Assembly (NCBI GenBank): GCA_964400875.1
Contig: CAYNWK010000071.1
Location: 1 to 21,764 of the forward strand
Length of the DNA stretch: 21,764 nt
Direction: 5' to 3'
Source of the DNA: CAYNWK01 sp964400875
GTDB lineage: Bacteria > Chloroflexota > Anaerolineae > Anaerolineales > UBA4823
The notes beneath the pieces were generated by a model. The model was not told where the DNA came from. It saw only the letters and a list, made by a program, of their open reading frames with translations, and searched no databases. Numbering within the stretch: position 1 is the first letter of the stretch; each line of letters starts with the position of its first letter. A program made the position numbers and the translations under genes. Positions 1-7,816 of the stretch are shown one piece after another.

Positions 1-1
1 C

Positions 2-362
2 GGCGTGTTAGGCAACGACAGCGACCCGGATAACGACCCGCTGACCGCGGTCCTGGACGCCGGGCCAAGCAATGGTGCGCTTTCGCTGGGCGCTGATGGC
101 TCATTCACGTACACGTCCAACGCGAACTTCAATGGCACGGACAGTTTCACTTATCACGCCAACGATGGGGCGGCTGACTCGAACGTGGCAACGGTGACGA
201 TCGCGGTCAACCTGGTCAACGCTCCGCCGGCCGCGGTGGACGACAGCTACGCCATGGATGAGAACACGACCTTAAACGTGAGCGCCCCCGGCGTCTTGGG
301 CAACGACAGCGACCCGGATAACGACCCGCTCACCGCGGTCCTTGACGCCGGGCCAAGCAGCG
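2..362 (+). repeat. 96-residue (288-bp) tandem Big_9 repeat unit
   Basis: Bases 2-74 and 290-362 are nearly identical at an offset of 288 bases (96 codons). The few differences are mostly synonymous third positions, e.g. TTA/TTG and CTG/CTT. The rest of the unit is more diverged in DNA but clearly aligned in protein. The left edge of the window probably cuts a longer array. Confidence 0.85.
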
Positions 363-2206
363 GCTCACTGACCCTCAACAGCGACGGCGCTTTCGACTAC
401 ACACCTGAGGCAAATTTCACCGGAACGGACAGCTTTAGTTACCATGCCAATGACGGGGCGGTCGATTCCAACGTGGCGACGGTGACGATCACGGTCAACC
501 TGGCGGGCGGTCCCTCGGGGACGGTCGAGGCGCGCGTTGCAGCGAGCACGGATGACGCCGAAGAAAAGGGCTCGAGTGGGGGGATGCGATTGACCAGCTC
601 CGACCTGGAGCTGGTCTTCGACGGCAGCGACCAGGTTGTCGGCATGCGCTTCAACGGACTCGGCATACCCCAGGGCGCGACGATCTCCAGTGCCTACATC
701 CAGTTCCAGGTGGATCAGGCCAGTTCCGAGGACACGTTCCTGACCATTCAGGGCCAAGCCGCCGACCAGGCGACTACGTTCACCAGCGACCGGTATGACG
801 TTTCCTCCCGGCCGCGGACCACGGCATCTGCTACCTGGGCACCCGGGCCATGGAACACGGCCGGCGAGGCCGGGCCCGACCAGCGCACGCCGGAACTCGC
901 CTCCGTCATCCAGGAGATCGTCAACCGGCCAGGATGGAGCAGCGGCAACTCGCTGGTGATCATCATCACCGGCACCGGCCAGCGCACGGCGGAAGCTTAC
1001 GACGGGGTCCCGGATGCAGCCCCACTGCTGCACGTCGAATATGGCGGGGGCGGTGGAGGTCTGCCCAACGAACCGCCGGCAGCGCAGGATGACAGCGCAG
1101 CTACAGCGGAGGACACCCCCATAACCATCGACGTCGCCGTCAACGACAGCGACCCGGAGGGCAGCCTGGATCCCGGTTCGACCAACACAGCCTGCACCAC
1201 CTGTACGTTACCCGCAAATGGCAGCCTGACCAACCATGGCGACGGCACCTTTACCTACACTCCGGCTGCGAACTTCAACGGTACAGACAGCTTCATCTAC
1301 ATGATCTGTGACGCGCTCGGTGCCTGCGACACGGCCACGGCGAGCATAACGGTCAGCCCGGTTGAGGATTCGCCCACCGCGGCGGACGACAGCGCCAGCA
1401 CGTCGGTGGACACCCCGGTGATCATCGACGTCGCCGCCAACGACAGTGATCCAGACGGCAACCTGGATCTCGGCTCCCTCAACACCACCTGTGGCAGCTG
1501 TTCCGCAGCGGCGAACGGCGGCCTGGTTTATCAGGGCAACGGCAGCTTCGAGTACACACCCGATCCGGGTTTCACTGGCTCAGACGGGTTTGTGTATCAG
1601 ATCTGTGACACGGGCGCCCTGTGCGATACCGCCTCGGTGGATCTCACGGTAAATCCCTTTGGGCCGTCGAGCATCGAAGTGCGGGTGACCTCCAGCACGG
1701 ATGACGCCGAAGAAAAGGGCTCGAGTGGGGGGATGCGATTGACCAGCTCCGACCTGGAGCTGGTCTTCGACGGCAGCGACCAGGTTGTCGGCATGCGCTT
1801 CAACGGACTCGGCATACCCCAGGGCGCGACGATCTCCAGTGCCTACATCCAGTTCCAGGTGGATCAGGCCAGTTCCGAGGACACGTTCCTGACCATTCAG
1901 GGCCAAGCCGCCGACCAGGCGACTACGTTCACCAGCGACCGGTATGACGTTTCCTCCCGGCCGCGGACCACGGCATCTGCTACCTGGGCACCCGGGCCAT
2001 GGAACACGGCCGGCGAGGCCGGGCCCGACCAGCGCACGCCGGAACTCGCCTCCGTCATCCAGGAGATCGTCAACCGGCCAGGATGGAGCAGCGGCAACTC
2101 GCTGGTGATCATCATCACCGGCACCGGCCAGCGCACGGCGGAAGCTTACGACGGGGTCCCGGACGCAGCCCCGCTGTTGCACACCGAATTCTTTGGGGGC
2201 AGTTGA
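2..2206 (+). CDS. Repetitive secreted/surface protein, Big_9-type repeats plus duplicated C-terminal module (5' partial)
   Basis: The reading frame is open to the left edge, so the true start, any signal peptide and more repeats lie outside. In order it has: two cadherin/Ig-like Big_9-type repeats (about nt 2-220 and 221-505) with the GVLGNDSDPDNDPLTAV and NFxGTDSFxYHANDG signatures; a conserved module of about 170 residues (about nt 523-1041; from STDDAEEKGSSGG to APLLHVEY); two more Big_9-like repeats (about 1069-1356 and 1372-1650) that carry extra cysteine pairs (CTTC, CGSC, ICDxxxxCD), possibly disulfides; then a second copy of the module (about 1672-2190). The family is known for Ca-binding, adhesive extracellular proteins, so a role in adhesion or the cell surface is inferred. 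The module resembles unnamed beta-rich extracellular modules (DNRLRE-like is a guess). The protein ends in FGGS with no sorting motif visible. It stops 15 bases before the next gene. Confidence 0.85.
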   Translation, partial: GVLGNDSDPDNDPLTAVLDAGPSNGALSLGADGSFTYTSNANFNGTDSFTYHANDGAADSNVATVTIAVNLVNAPPAAVDDSYAMDENTTLNVSAPGVLGNDSDPDNDPLTAVLDAGPSSGSLTLNSDGAFDYTPEANFTGTDSFSYHANDGAVDSNVATVTITVNLAGGPSGTVEARVAASTDDAEEKGSSGGMRLTSSDLELVFDGSDQVVGMRFNGLGIPQGATISSAYIQFQVDQASSEDTFLTIQGQAADQATTFTSDRYDVSSRPRTTASATWAPGPWNTAGEAGPDQRTPELASVIQEIVNRPGWSSGNSLVIIITGTGQRTAEAYDGVPDAAPLLHVEYGGGGGGLPNEPPAAQDDSAATAEDTPITIDVAVNDSDPEGSLDPGSTNTACTTCTLPANGSLTNHGDGTFTYTPAANFNGTDSFIYMICDALGACDTATASITVSPVEDSPTAADDSASTSVDTPVIIDVAANDSDPDGNLDLGSLNTTCGSCSAAANGGLVYQGNGSFEYTPDPGFTGSDGFVYQICDTGALCDTASVDLTVNPFGPSSIEVRVTSSTDDAEEKGSSGGMRLTSSDLELVFDGSDQVVGMRFNGLGIPQGATISSAYIQFQVDQASSEDTFLTIQGQAADQATTFTSDRYDVSSRPRTTASATWAPGPWNTAGEAGPDQRTPELASVIQEIVNRPGWSSGNSLVIIITGTGQRTAEAYDGVPDAAPLLHTEFFGGS
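545..1014 (+). repeat. 470-bp exact direct repeat, copy 1
   Basis: Compared line by line, this segment matches 1694-2163 with no difference seen (constant offset 1149 bases). It encodes most of the C-terminal module of the surface protein. Divergence begins at once outside the limits: T at 1015 against C at 2164 on the right, and unrelated bases on the left. Confidence 0.95.
1694..2163 (+). repeat. 470-bp exact direct repeat, copy 2
   Basis: Second copy of 545-1014, with synonymous positions also unchanged. The offset is a multiple of three, so both copies are read in the same frame. Beyond 2163 the two copies differ at several positions within about 25 bases. Confidence 0.95.
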
Positions 2207-2221
2207 AGACGGACGCAATCG

Positions 2222-4486
2222 ATGAATAATAAACAGACCAAAATTATCGTCACCCTGGGGCCGGCGACCCACACCGAGCAGCATTTGAGAAGGATCAAGG
2301 ACAAAGGCGTGGATTTCGTCCGGGTCAATATGTCTCATTCCAGCCTTGAAGATCTGGCGTACTTTGTCAATTTATCCAAGAAGGTCAGCATCCCGTTCAT
2401 CATTGATACTGAGGGTTCACAAATCCGGATAGGGAAACTAAAGCGGGAGGTGATTCGTTTCAAGGAAAACGACATCGTTGATATTTTTGCTAAAAATATA
2501 ACCGGGGACAGCGCCCTACTCTGCATGAGACCGGGGTATGTGATCGAACAGCTGGAGGTAGGAGATCTGATCTACATAGATTTTGATACCCTGGTGCTTC
2601 GGGTGATGGACGTCTCCTCTATCTCAAGAGGCTATATCACCACCAAGGTAATTTCCGGCGGGTATATCGGCAGCAACAAAGCCGTAGTCATCGATCCGGT
2701 GTTCGAGAAGAAATTTCAATTGCCCCCGCTGTCGCCCAAGGATTATCAGGCCATTGCCTTGGGGTTGAGCATGGGGATCGACCACATCGCCGTTTCTTTT
2801 GTCCGCTCTGCGGATTCTATTGATGTAGCCCGGCGCGCCACCCGCAATAAGATGAAAATCATCTCGAAGGTGGAGTGCATCGAGGCCTTGGAGCATATCG
2901 ACGAGATCATTCAAAAATCCGATTACATCCTGATCGACCGGGGCGACCTGAGCAAAGAGATCCCCATCGAAAAGATCCCCTTTACCCAGAAGGTAATCCT
3001 GCACAAAGCCCGCCGGTATCGTAAAGGAGTTTACGTTGCCACCAACCTGCTGGAAACGATGGTGGAGAAAAAAAAGCCCACGCGAGCGGAAGTTCACGAC
3101 GTGGTCAACACCATTGTGGATGGCGCATTGGGGCTGACTCTGGCGGCCGAAACGGCGATCGGCAAATACCCGCTCGAATGCATCAACATGCTCAACCGGA
3201 TCATTCAGCACGCCGAGCTGGTCGTGAACGGCAGCGATCCGAAGAGCCTGGAGAACGGTTATATCAGCAAGTTGGAAACCACAAATTACCTACTGAATAA
3301 CGCTTCAACGTCGCTCATCCCGCCCCACGGGGGAAAATTAGTAAACCGGGTCCTGGCTGCGCCGCCCGACAGGTGCTTGCTTGATTCCCTGCCAAAAATT
3401 CCGCTCGACCAGAATAAGCAGATGGACGTGGAACAAATCGCTTTCGGCACCTACAGTCCGCTGGATGGGTTTATGGGCCAGGAGGATTTTCGATCCGTTT
3501 TGAGCGAGATGCGTTTGGCCAACGGCCACGTCTGGCCGCTGCCCATCATCCTGGATGTGGCAGAGGAGACTGCCGCACAGTTATCCACCGGCGATCTGAT
3601 CGGATTGACCGACGCACAGGGCGAGGTGATGGCCTTGCTGCACCTGAGCGAAAAGTTCCGCTTCGACAGGGCAGAGATGGCCCAACAGATGTACGGCACC
3701 AGTTCCGGCGACCATCCCGGGGTCAGGATGGTGCAGGCCATGCAGCCCGTGCTGCTGGCGGGGCAGCTCGACTTAATCAAGCCCAGACGGTCGGATACCA
3801 GGGCCTATGAGCTCACCCCCAGGCAGTTACGCGGGCTGTTCGAAGATCGCGGCTGGGTCAAGGTGCTGGGTTTCCACACCCGCAACGTCATCCACCGGGG
3901 GCACGAGTTCATCCAGTTAAGGGCCATGGAGGATGAAAGTTGTGACGGTCTGCTGGTTCAGCCGGTCGTGGGCAAGAAAAAGGTTGGTGATTTCAAGCCC
4001 GAGTACATCATCCGCAGCTACGAGAAGATGATCGAGCATTTTTATCCGCAAGAAAAGGTCGTCCTGGCTGCGTTCGCCACCTTTTCGAGATATGCAGGCC
4101 CCCGGGAAGCTTTGTTCACCGCCCTGTGCCGCAAGAATTTTGGCTGCAGCCATTTTGTGATTGGCCGGGATCATACCGGCGTCGGTGATTATTACGAACC
4201 CTACGCCTCCCATAAAATATTCGATCGTTTTCCGGATCTGGGGCTCAAAATCGTCCGGTTCAACGAGATCTTTTATTCACAGAAGTCAAAACAATATTTA
4301 CAGGAAAATGGCAGCCCACCCGCCGACGAGAGCGATAGGCTGCGCATGATCAGCGGGACGCAAGCGCGAGCCATGTTTTTGAAGGGGGAAAGGCCGCCCA
4401 GCTGGTTTATGCGGCCCGAAATTTCAAATATCGTGCTCACTTCGGTAAAGAATGGCGGGCAAGTGTTCGAGGTAGACGAGGTTTAG
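2222..4486 (+). CDS. Pyruvate-kinase-like / ATP sulfurylase fusion protein
   Basis: This is a 754-residue cytoplasmic fusion. Residues 5-335 are pyruvate-kinase-like: TLGPAT at 11-16, RVNMSHS at 34-40, DTEGSQIR at 62-69, catalytic-type Lys216 and Glu218 (SKVE), RGDL at 240-243, VATNLLETM at 272-280 and ETAIGKYP at 310-317. The C-terminal allosteric domain of pyruvate kinase is absent. The usual DxKGPEIR loop is altered: K to E64, P to S66 and E to Q67, so activity is uncertain. Residues 368-735 are ATP sulfurylase (ATP + sulfate to APS + PPi): PHGGKLVNR at 368-376, HTRNVIHRGH at 552-561 (normally QxRNPxHxxH), GRDHTG at 648-653, SGTQAR at 711-716 and a closing PPSWFMRPE. The ATP-binding R, N and both H are kept, so this half is probably active. 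ATG at 2222 lies 15 bases after the surface-protein stop, with only a weak ribosome-binding site. The next gene starts 7 bases downstream. The first part looks AT-richer than its neighbours. Confidence 0.9.
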   Translation: MNNKQTKIIVTLGPATHTEQHLRRIKDKGVDFVRVNMSHSSLEDLAYFVNLSKKVSIPFIIDTEGSQIRIGKLKREVIRFKENDIVDIFAKNITGDSALLCMRPGYVIEQLEVGDLIYIDFDTLVLRVMDVSSISRGYITTKVISGGYIGSNKAVVIDPVFEKKFQLPPLSPKDYQAIALGLSMGIDHIAVSFVRSADSIDVARRATRNKMKIISKVECIEALEHIDEIIQKSDYILIDRGDLSKEIPIEKIPFTQKVILHKARRYRKGVYVATNLLETMVEKKKPTRAEVHDVVNTIVDGALGLTLAAETAIGKYPLECINMLNRIIQHAELVVNGSDPKSLENGYISKLETTNYLLNNASTSLIPPHGGKLVNRVLAAPPDRCLLDSLPKIPLDQNKQMDVEQIAFGTYSPLDGFMGQEDFRSVLSEMRLANGHVWPLPIILDVAEETAAQLSTGDLIGLTDAQGEVMALLHLSEKFRFDRAEMAQQMYGTSSGDHPGVRMVQAMQPVLLAGQLDLIKPRRSDTRAYELTPRQLRGLFEDRGWVKVLGFHTRNVIHRGHEFIQLRAMEDESCDGLLVQPVVGKKKVGDFKPEYIIRSYEKMIEHFYPQEKVVLAAFATFSRYAGPREALFTALCRKNFGCSHFVIGRDHTGVGDYYEPYASHKIFDRFPDLGLKIVRFNEIFYSQKSKQYLQENGSPPADESDRLRMISGTQARAMFLKGERPPSWFMRPEISNIVLTSVKNGGQVFEVDEV

Positions 4487-4493
4487 CCTGCTT

Positions 4494-6251
4494 TTGAGAC
4501 GCGAAAACCGGCACTTAAGCAAAACAAGGGGGGTGAAATCCAATTCCGGGACGCCCAATGCCTGCCCATTGATCGCGCCTTATGGGGGTAGCCTCGTCGA
4601 TCTAACCGTTCCGGTGGAGGCTTACGATGACCTCAAGGCCTATGCCGGCCAGCTGCCGTCGATCCAAATATCCCCACGGGCCGTCTGCGACCTGGAGCTG
4701 TTGGCCACCGGCGCCTTCTCACCCCTGGATCGGTTTATGGGCCGGGAAGATCACCAGCGCGTTGTGGAGGAGATGCGCTTGTCCGACGGGCGACTCTTCC
4801 CTATCCCGATCGCCTTATCGGTGGGGGTCAGCCCAGACCTCCATCTGGACCGAGATATCGCCCTGCGCAACAGTGAATTCGAATTGCTGGGGACCCTATC
4901 CGTCGAGGAAATCTACCAATGGGACCGAAATGAGGTCGCAGATCAGGTATATGGGACCCGGGACTTACGCCACCCCCTGGTGGCCGAGATGCAGCGCTGG
5001 GGCCCTGTGAACATCTCCGGGCGCTTGCAGATCCTGAATCTGCCGCGCCACTTCGATTTCCAGGAATTGTGGATGTCGCCATCCCAAACCCGGGACCGGC
5101 TGACCCATCTGGGTCATGGGGAGGTGGCGGCTTACCAGCCTCTGGGCGGGTCCCACCGCCTGAGCGAAAACTTTCTCGAGCAGGTGATGGAAGATATGGG
5201 CGCGGGCTTGCTGCTGCAACTGGCGGCCGGCCTGACCAGGCTGGGGGACGTCGAACATTTCACCCGCGTGCGTTATTACCAGCTCCTGGCCGAAAGGTGC
5301 TCCAGGCCGGAGCGGATATTGCTTTCGCTCCTCACCCTGGCGAAGCGCGGGGCAGGCCTACGCCAGACGCTGTGGCGAGCCCTGATCCAGCGCAACTACG
5401 GGGCTAACCACATCTTGGTGAACCAGGACCACACCGGCGCCGGGCGCTCCACAGAAATAAAAACTTTCAACAAAGCGGATGATGTTTGGGAGCTGCTTGA
5501 AAAACACAGCCAGGAACTGGACTTAAAGATGACGCCGGTCCCAAAACAAGCGGTTGTTCCGCGCAACGGCGGGCAAAGATCGAACTCAGTCGCTATCTAC
5601 CAACACCGCCCTGGCGATGGGAGGCGAAACAACGGAGGCTCCCTTAAGCGAGAGTTCAGCCGTCCGGTGGCTGAACCATTGCTGAATGTTGTGGAATTGC
5701 CCCGCCATCGCCAGGGGGTTTGCATCTGGTTTACGGGACTCAGCGGCGCGGGCAAATCAACCACGGCAGAAATGCTTACCTGGCTGCTGCTGGAGCACGG
5801 CCGCCCGGTAACGGTGCTGGACGGGGACATAGTGCGCACCCACCTGTCCAAAGGGCTGGGCTTCAGCAAAGAGGACCGGGACACCAACGTCCGGCGGATC
5901 GGCTTTGTGGCCGCCGAGCTGGTGCGCCTGGGCGGGGCGGTGATTTGTGCGGTGGTCAGTCCTTACCGGGCGGCCCGAAACGACGTGAGGAACATGGTTG
6001 GCGAGGACCGGTTCGTAGAGGTGTACGTCGATACCCCTCTGGAAGTGTGTGAAGCCCGGGATGTGAAGGGCTTGTACGCCAGGGCTCGCCGCGGGGCGAT
6101 CCAGGGGTTTACCGGGATCGACGACCCCTACGAACCTCCGATCGATCCCGAGCTAACGCTGGACACCATCAAGTTCAGCCCCCAGGAAAACGCAAACCTG
6201 ATCATCGAGCGCCTCATTGCCCAGGGTTTCATCCAGTGCAGGGCGGTATAA
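4494..6251 (+). CDS. cysC: Degenerate ATP-sulfurylase-like domain fused to APS kinase
   Basis: This is a 585-residue protein. Residues 29-320 follow the ATP sulfurylase fold (PYGGSLVDL at 29-37; ATGAFSPLDRFMGREDH at 71-87), but the catalytic loop reads QPLGGSHRLS at 215-224 instead of QxRNPxHxxH, losing R, N and the second H. GRDH has become NQDH at 310-313, and the terminal SGT...RPE lobe is missing. This half is probably not catalytic. After a low-complexity linker (about 345-400), residues 405-580 form a complete APS kinase, which makes PAPS from APS and ATP: P-loop GLSGAGKST at 415-423, DGDIVRTHLSKGLGFSKEDR at 443-462, and a DVKGLYARAR...GIDDPYEPP lid/substrate segment at 523-549. The TTG at 4494 has GAGGT 11 bases upstream; GTG 4533 follows AAGGGGG but too closely. 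Either start leaves both domains whole. It sits 7 bases after the PK-sulfurylase gene, which suggests co-expression. Confidence 0.88.
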   Translation: MRRENRHLSKTRGVKSNSGTPNACPLIAPYGGSLVDLTVPVEAYDDLKAYAGQLPSIQISPRAVCDLELLATGAFSPLDRFMGREDHQRVVEEMRLSDGRLFPIPIALSVGVSPDLHLDRDIALRNSEFELLGTLSVEEIYQWDRNEVADQVYGTRDLRHPLVAEMQRWGPVNISGRLQILNLPRHFDFQELWMSPSQTRDRLTHLGHGEVAAYQPLGGSHRLSENFLEQVMEDMGAGLLLQLAAGLTRLGDVEHFTRVRYYQLLAERCSRPERILLSLLTLAKRGAGLRQTLWRALIQRNYGANHILVNQDHTGAGRSTEIKTFNKADDVWELLEKHSQELDLKMTPVPKQAVVPRNGGQRSNSVAIYQHRPGDGRRNNGGSLKREFSRPVAEPLLNVVELPRHRQGVCIWFTGLSGAGKSTTAEMLTWLLLEHGRPVTVLDGDIVRTHLSKGLGFSKEDRDTNVRRIGFVAAELVRLGGAVICAVVSPYRAARNDVRNMVGEDRFVEVYVDTPLEVCEARDVKGLYARARRGAIQGFTGIDDPYEPPIDPELTLDTIKFSPQENANLIIERLIAQGFIQCRAV

Positions 6252-6282
6252 AACTTAAAGGCTGTGCTATAGCGAGGAATTC

Positions 6283-7815
6283 GTGCCCTCAAATCTGCCC
6301 ACCGAGAACCTGACCAGGTCCACCTTCTTTGGGTTTGCCTGGCAATACGCCTCTTTCATCTCCCAGGCGGTGCTGCAAATCATCGTCCTGGCTGTATTAG
6401 CTCGCTTGCTTACACCGGAAGATTTCGGCGTGCTCGGCATCGCCATGATCTTCGTGGGTTTTGCCGCCCTGTTCTCCCAGTTGGGCGTCGGCCCAGCTCT
6501 CATTCAAAGGAGCGAGCTGACCCCTATCCATATTCGGGTCGGCTTCACTCTGTCCGTGCTCTTAAGCCTGGTTTTGATGCTGCTGATCATGGCTGTCTCA
6601 CCCCTGACGGCCTCGTTCTTGAAGAACGACCAGGCCACCCGGGTGTTGTACGTCGTTAGTTTAAATTTCCTGTTGGCGGGCTTCGGGGTCGTCGCCGAAT
6701 CGCTCCTGAAACGTGAGCTCCAATTCAAGAGCCTGATGTGGGCAAATGTCTGGTCCTACTTGCTTGGCTATGCTCTGGTCGGCATTGCCCTCGCCTGGCT
6801 GGGTTATGGCGTCTGGGCGCTGGTGTGGGCGACGCTGGCTCAGAGTCTGGTCAAGAGCATCCTGCTGCTCGTGCTGCGCCCACACCCGGTCATGCCCTCG
6901 TTGGCGCGCCGTGAAATTGGCGAGCTGCTCTTCTTCGGCGGCGGGTTTACGCTGGCGCGCTTCTTGAATTACAGCGCCAATCAAGGCGATTATTTCGTGG
7001 TTGGAAGGATGATGGGCGCCGAGGTCTTGGGAGTTTACAGCCGGGCTTACCAGCTCATGATGCTGCCGGCGAAATATTTTGGCCAGGTCCTCACGGTGGT
7101 CTTGTTTCCGGTGATGGCGAAATTGCAGGACGAAAACAGACAATTGACCAAGACTTATCTGAGCGGCATAGCCATGGTGGCGCTGGTCAGCGCGCCTTTA
7201 GGCGCCTTGATGATCGTGTCGGCTGCCGAGATCGTCGAAGTCCTGCTGGGACCTAAGTGGACGGATACTGTGATCCCATTCCAGATCTTGACGCTCGGTG
7301 TGGTGGCGCGCGGGTCCTACAAAATCGACGATTCGTTGGCGAGAGCGCTCGGCGCGATGTACCGGCGGAGCGCGCGCGATGGGGTCTACGCCGCAGCGGT
7401 CGTGCTCGGCTCCGTGATTGGGTTGCGCTGGGGGTTGACCGGCGTCGCCGTCGGCGTCCTGATCGCCGTGGTGATCAATCACATTCTGGCGCTGCGTATG
7501 AGCGTGGATTTGCTCGGCTGTTCCTGGTCTCAAATCGTCAGCGCGCTTTCACCGGCGCTCTACCCGACCATCATCGTCGCTGCTGCAGCCACCTCCACCC
7601 GCGCGCTCCTGCTTTCTTACGATGCCCCTGCCTGGTTCACATTGGGCGCAACCAGCTTGATGAGCGGAGTGATTTTATTGGGCCTGTTCCTGCTTCAACC
7701 GCAGATCCTGGGTTTTTACGGAACCATCACCTTGAAGCGTTTCTTGCCTTTATTGCCGGTGCAGATCTTCCCTGAAAATGTCTCACAGTGGTTGTTGGCA
7801 AAATTGAGATATTAA
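6283..7815 (+). CDS. Wzx-type lipid-linked oligosaccharide flippase (MOP superfamily)
   Basis: The 510-residue membrane protein is hydrophobic throughout, with roughly 12-14 predicted segments. It begins with the typical flippase opening (a TFFGFAWQYASFISQ-like first helix, then LTPEDFGVLGIAMIFVGFA). The middle contains the conserved-looking GDYFVVGRMMGAEVLGVYSRA segment of polysaccharide-exporting MOP transporters. The inferred role is to flip undecaprenyl-linked repeat units across the membrane. The GTG start at 6283 is supported by AGCGAGG at 6271-6277, 5 bases upstream. Its stop is separated from the polymerase ATG by a single base, so the two are probably translationally coupled. A lipid II flippase (MurJ) is unlikely given the context. 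The substrate cannot be read from the sequence. Confidence 0.88.
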   Translation: MPSNLPTENLTRSTFFGFAWQYASFISQAVLQIIVLAVLARLLTPEDFGVLGIAMIFVGFAALFSQLGVGPALIQRSELTPIHIRVGFTLSVLLSLVLMLLIMAVSPLTASFLKNDQATRVLYVVSLNFLLAGFGVVAESLLKRELQFKSLMWANVWSYLLGYALVGIALAWLGYGVWALVWATLAQSLVKSILLLVLRPHPVMPSLARREIGELLFFGGGFTLARFLNYSANQGDYFVVGRMMGAEVLGVYSRAYQLMMLPAKYFGQVLTVVLFPVMAKLQDENRQLTKTYLSGIAMVALVSAPLGALMIVSAAEIVEVLLGPKWTDTVIPFQILTLGVVARGSYKIDDSLARALGAMYRRSARDGVYAAAVVLGSVIGLRWGLTGVAVGVLIAVVINHILALRMSVDLLGCSWSQIVSALSPALYPTIIVAAAATSTRALLLSYDAPAWFTLGATSLMSGVILLGLFLLQPQILGFYGTITLKRFLPLLPVQIFPENVSQWLLAKLRY

Positions 7816-7816
7816 G

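Noticed and set aside
365..1033. Long minus-strand ORF (222 codons), repeated as 1580-2338 (252 codons)
   Set aside because: Antisense to the surface-protein gene; it exists in two copies only because the 470-bp repeat is copied. The + frame has clear family motifs.
2222..4486. Treating the PK-like domain as the cell's main pyruvate kinase
   Set aside because: It lacks the C-terminal regulatory domain, has an altered DxKGPEIR loop and is fused to ATP sulfurylase in a polysaccharide locus.
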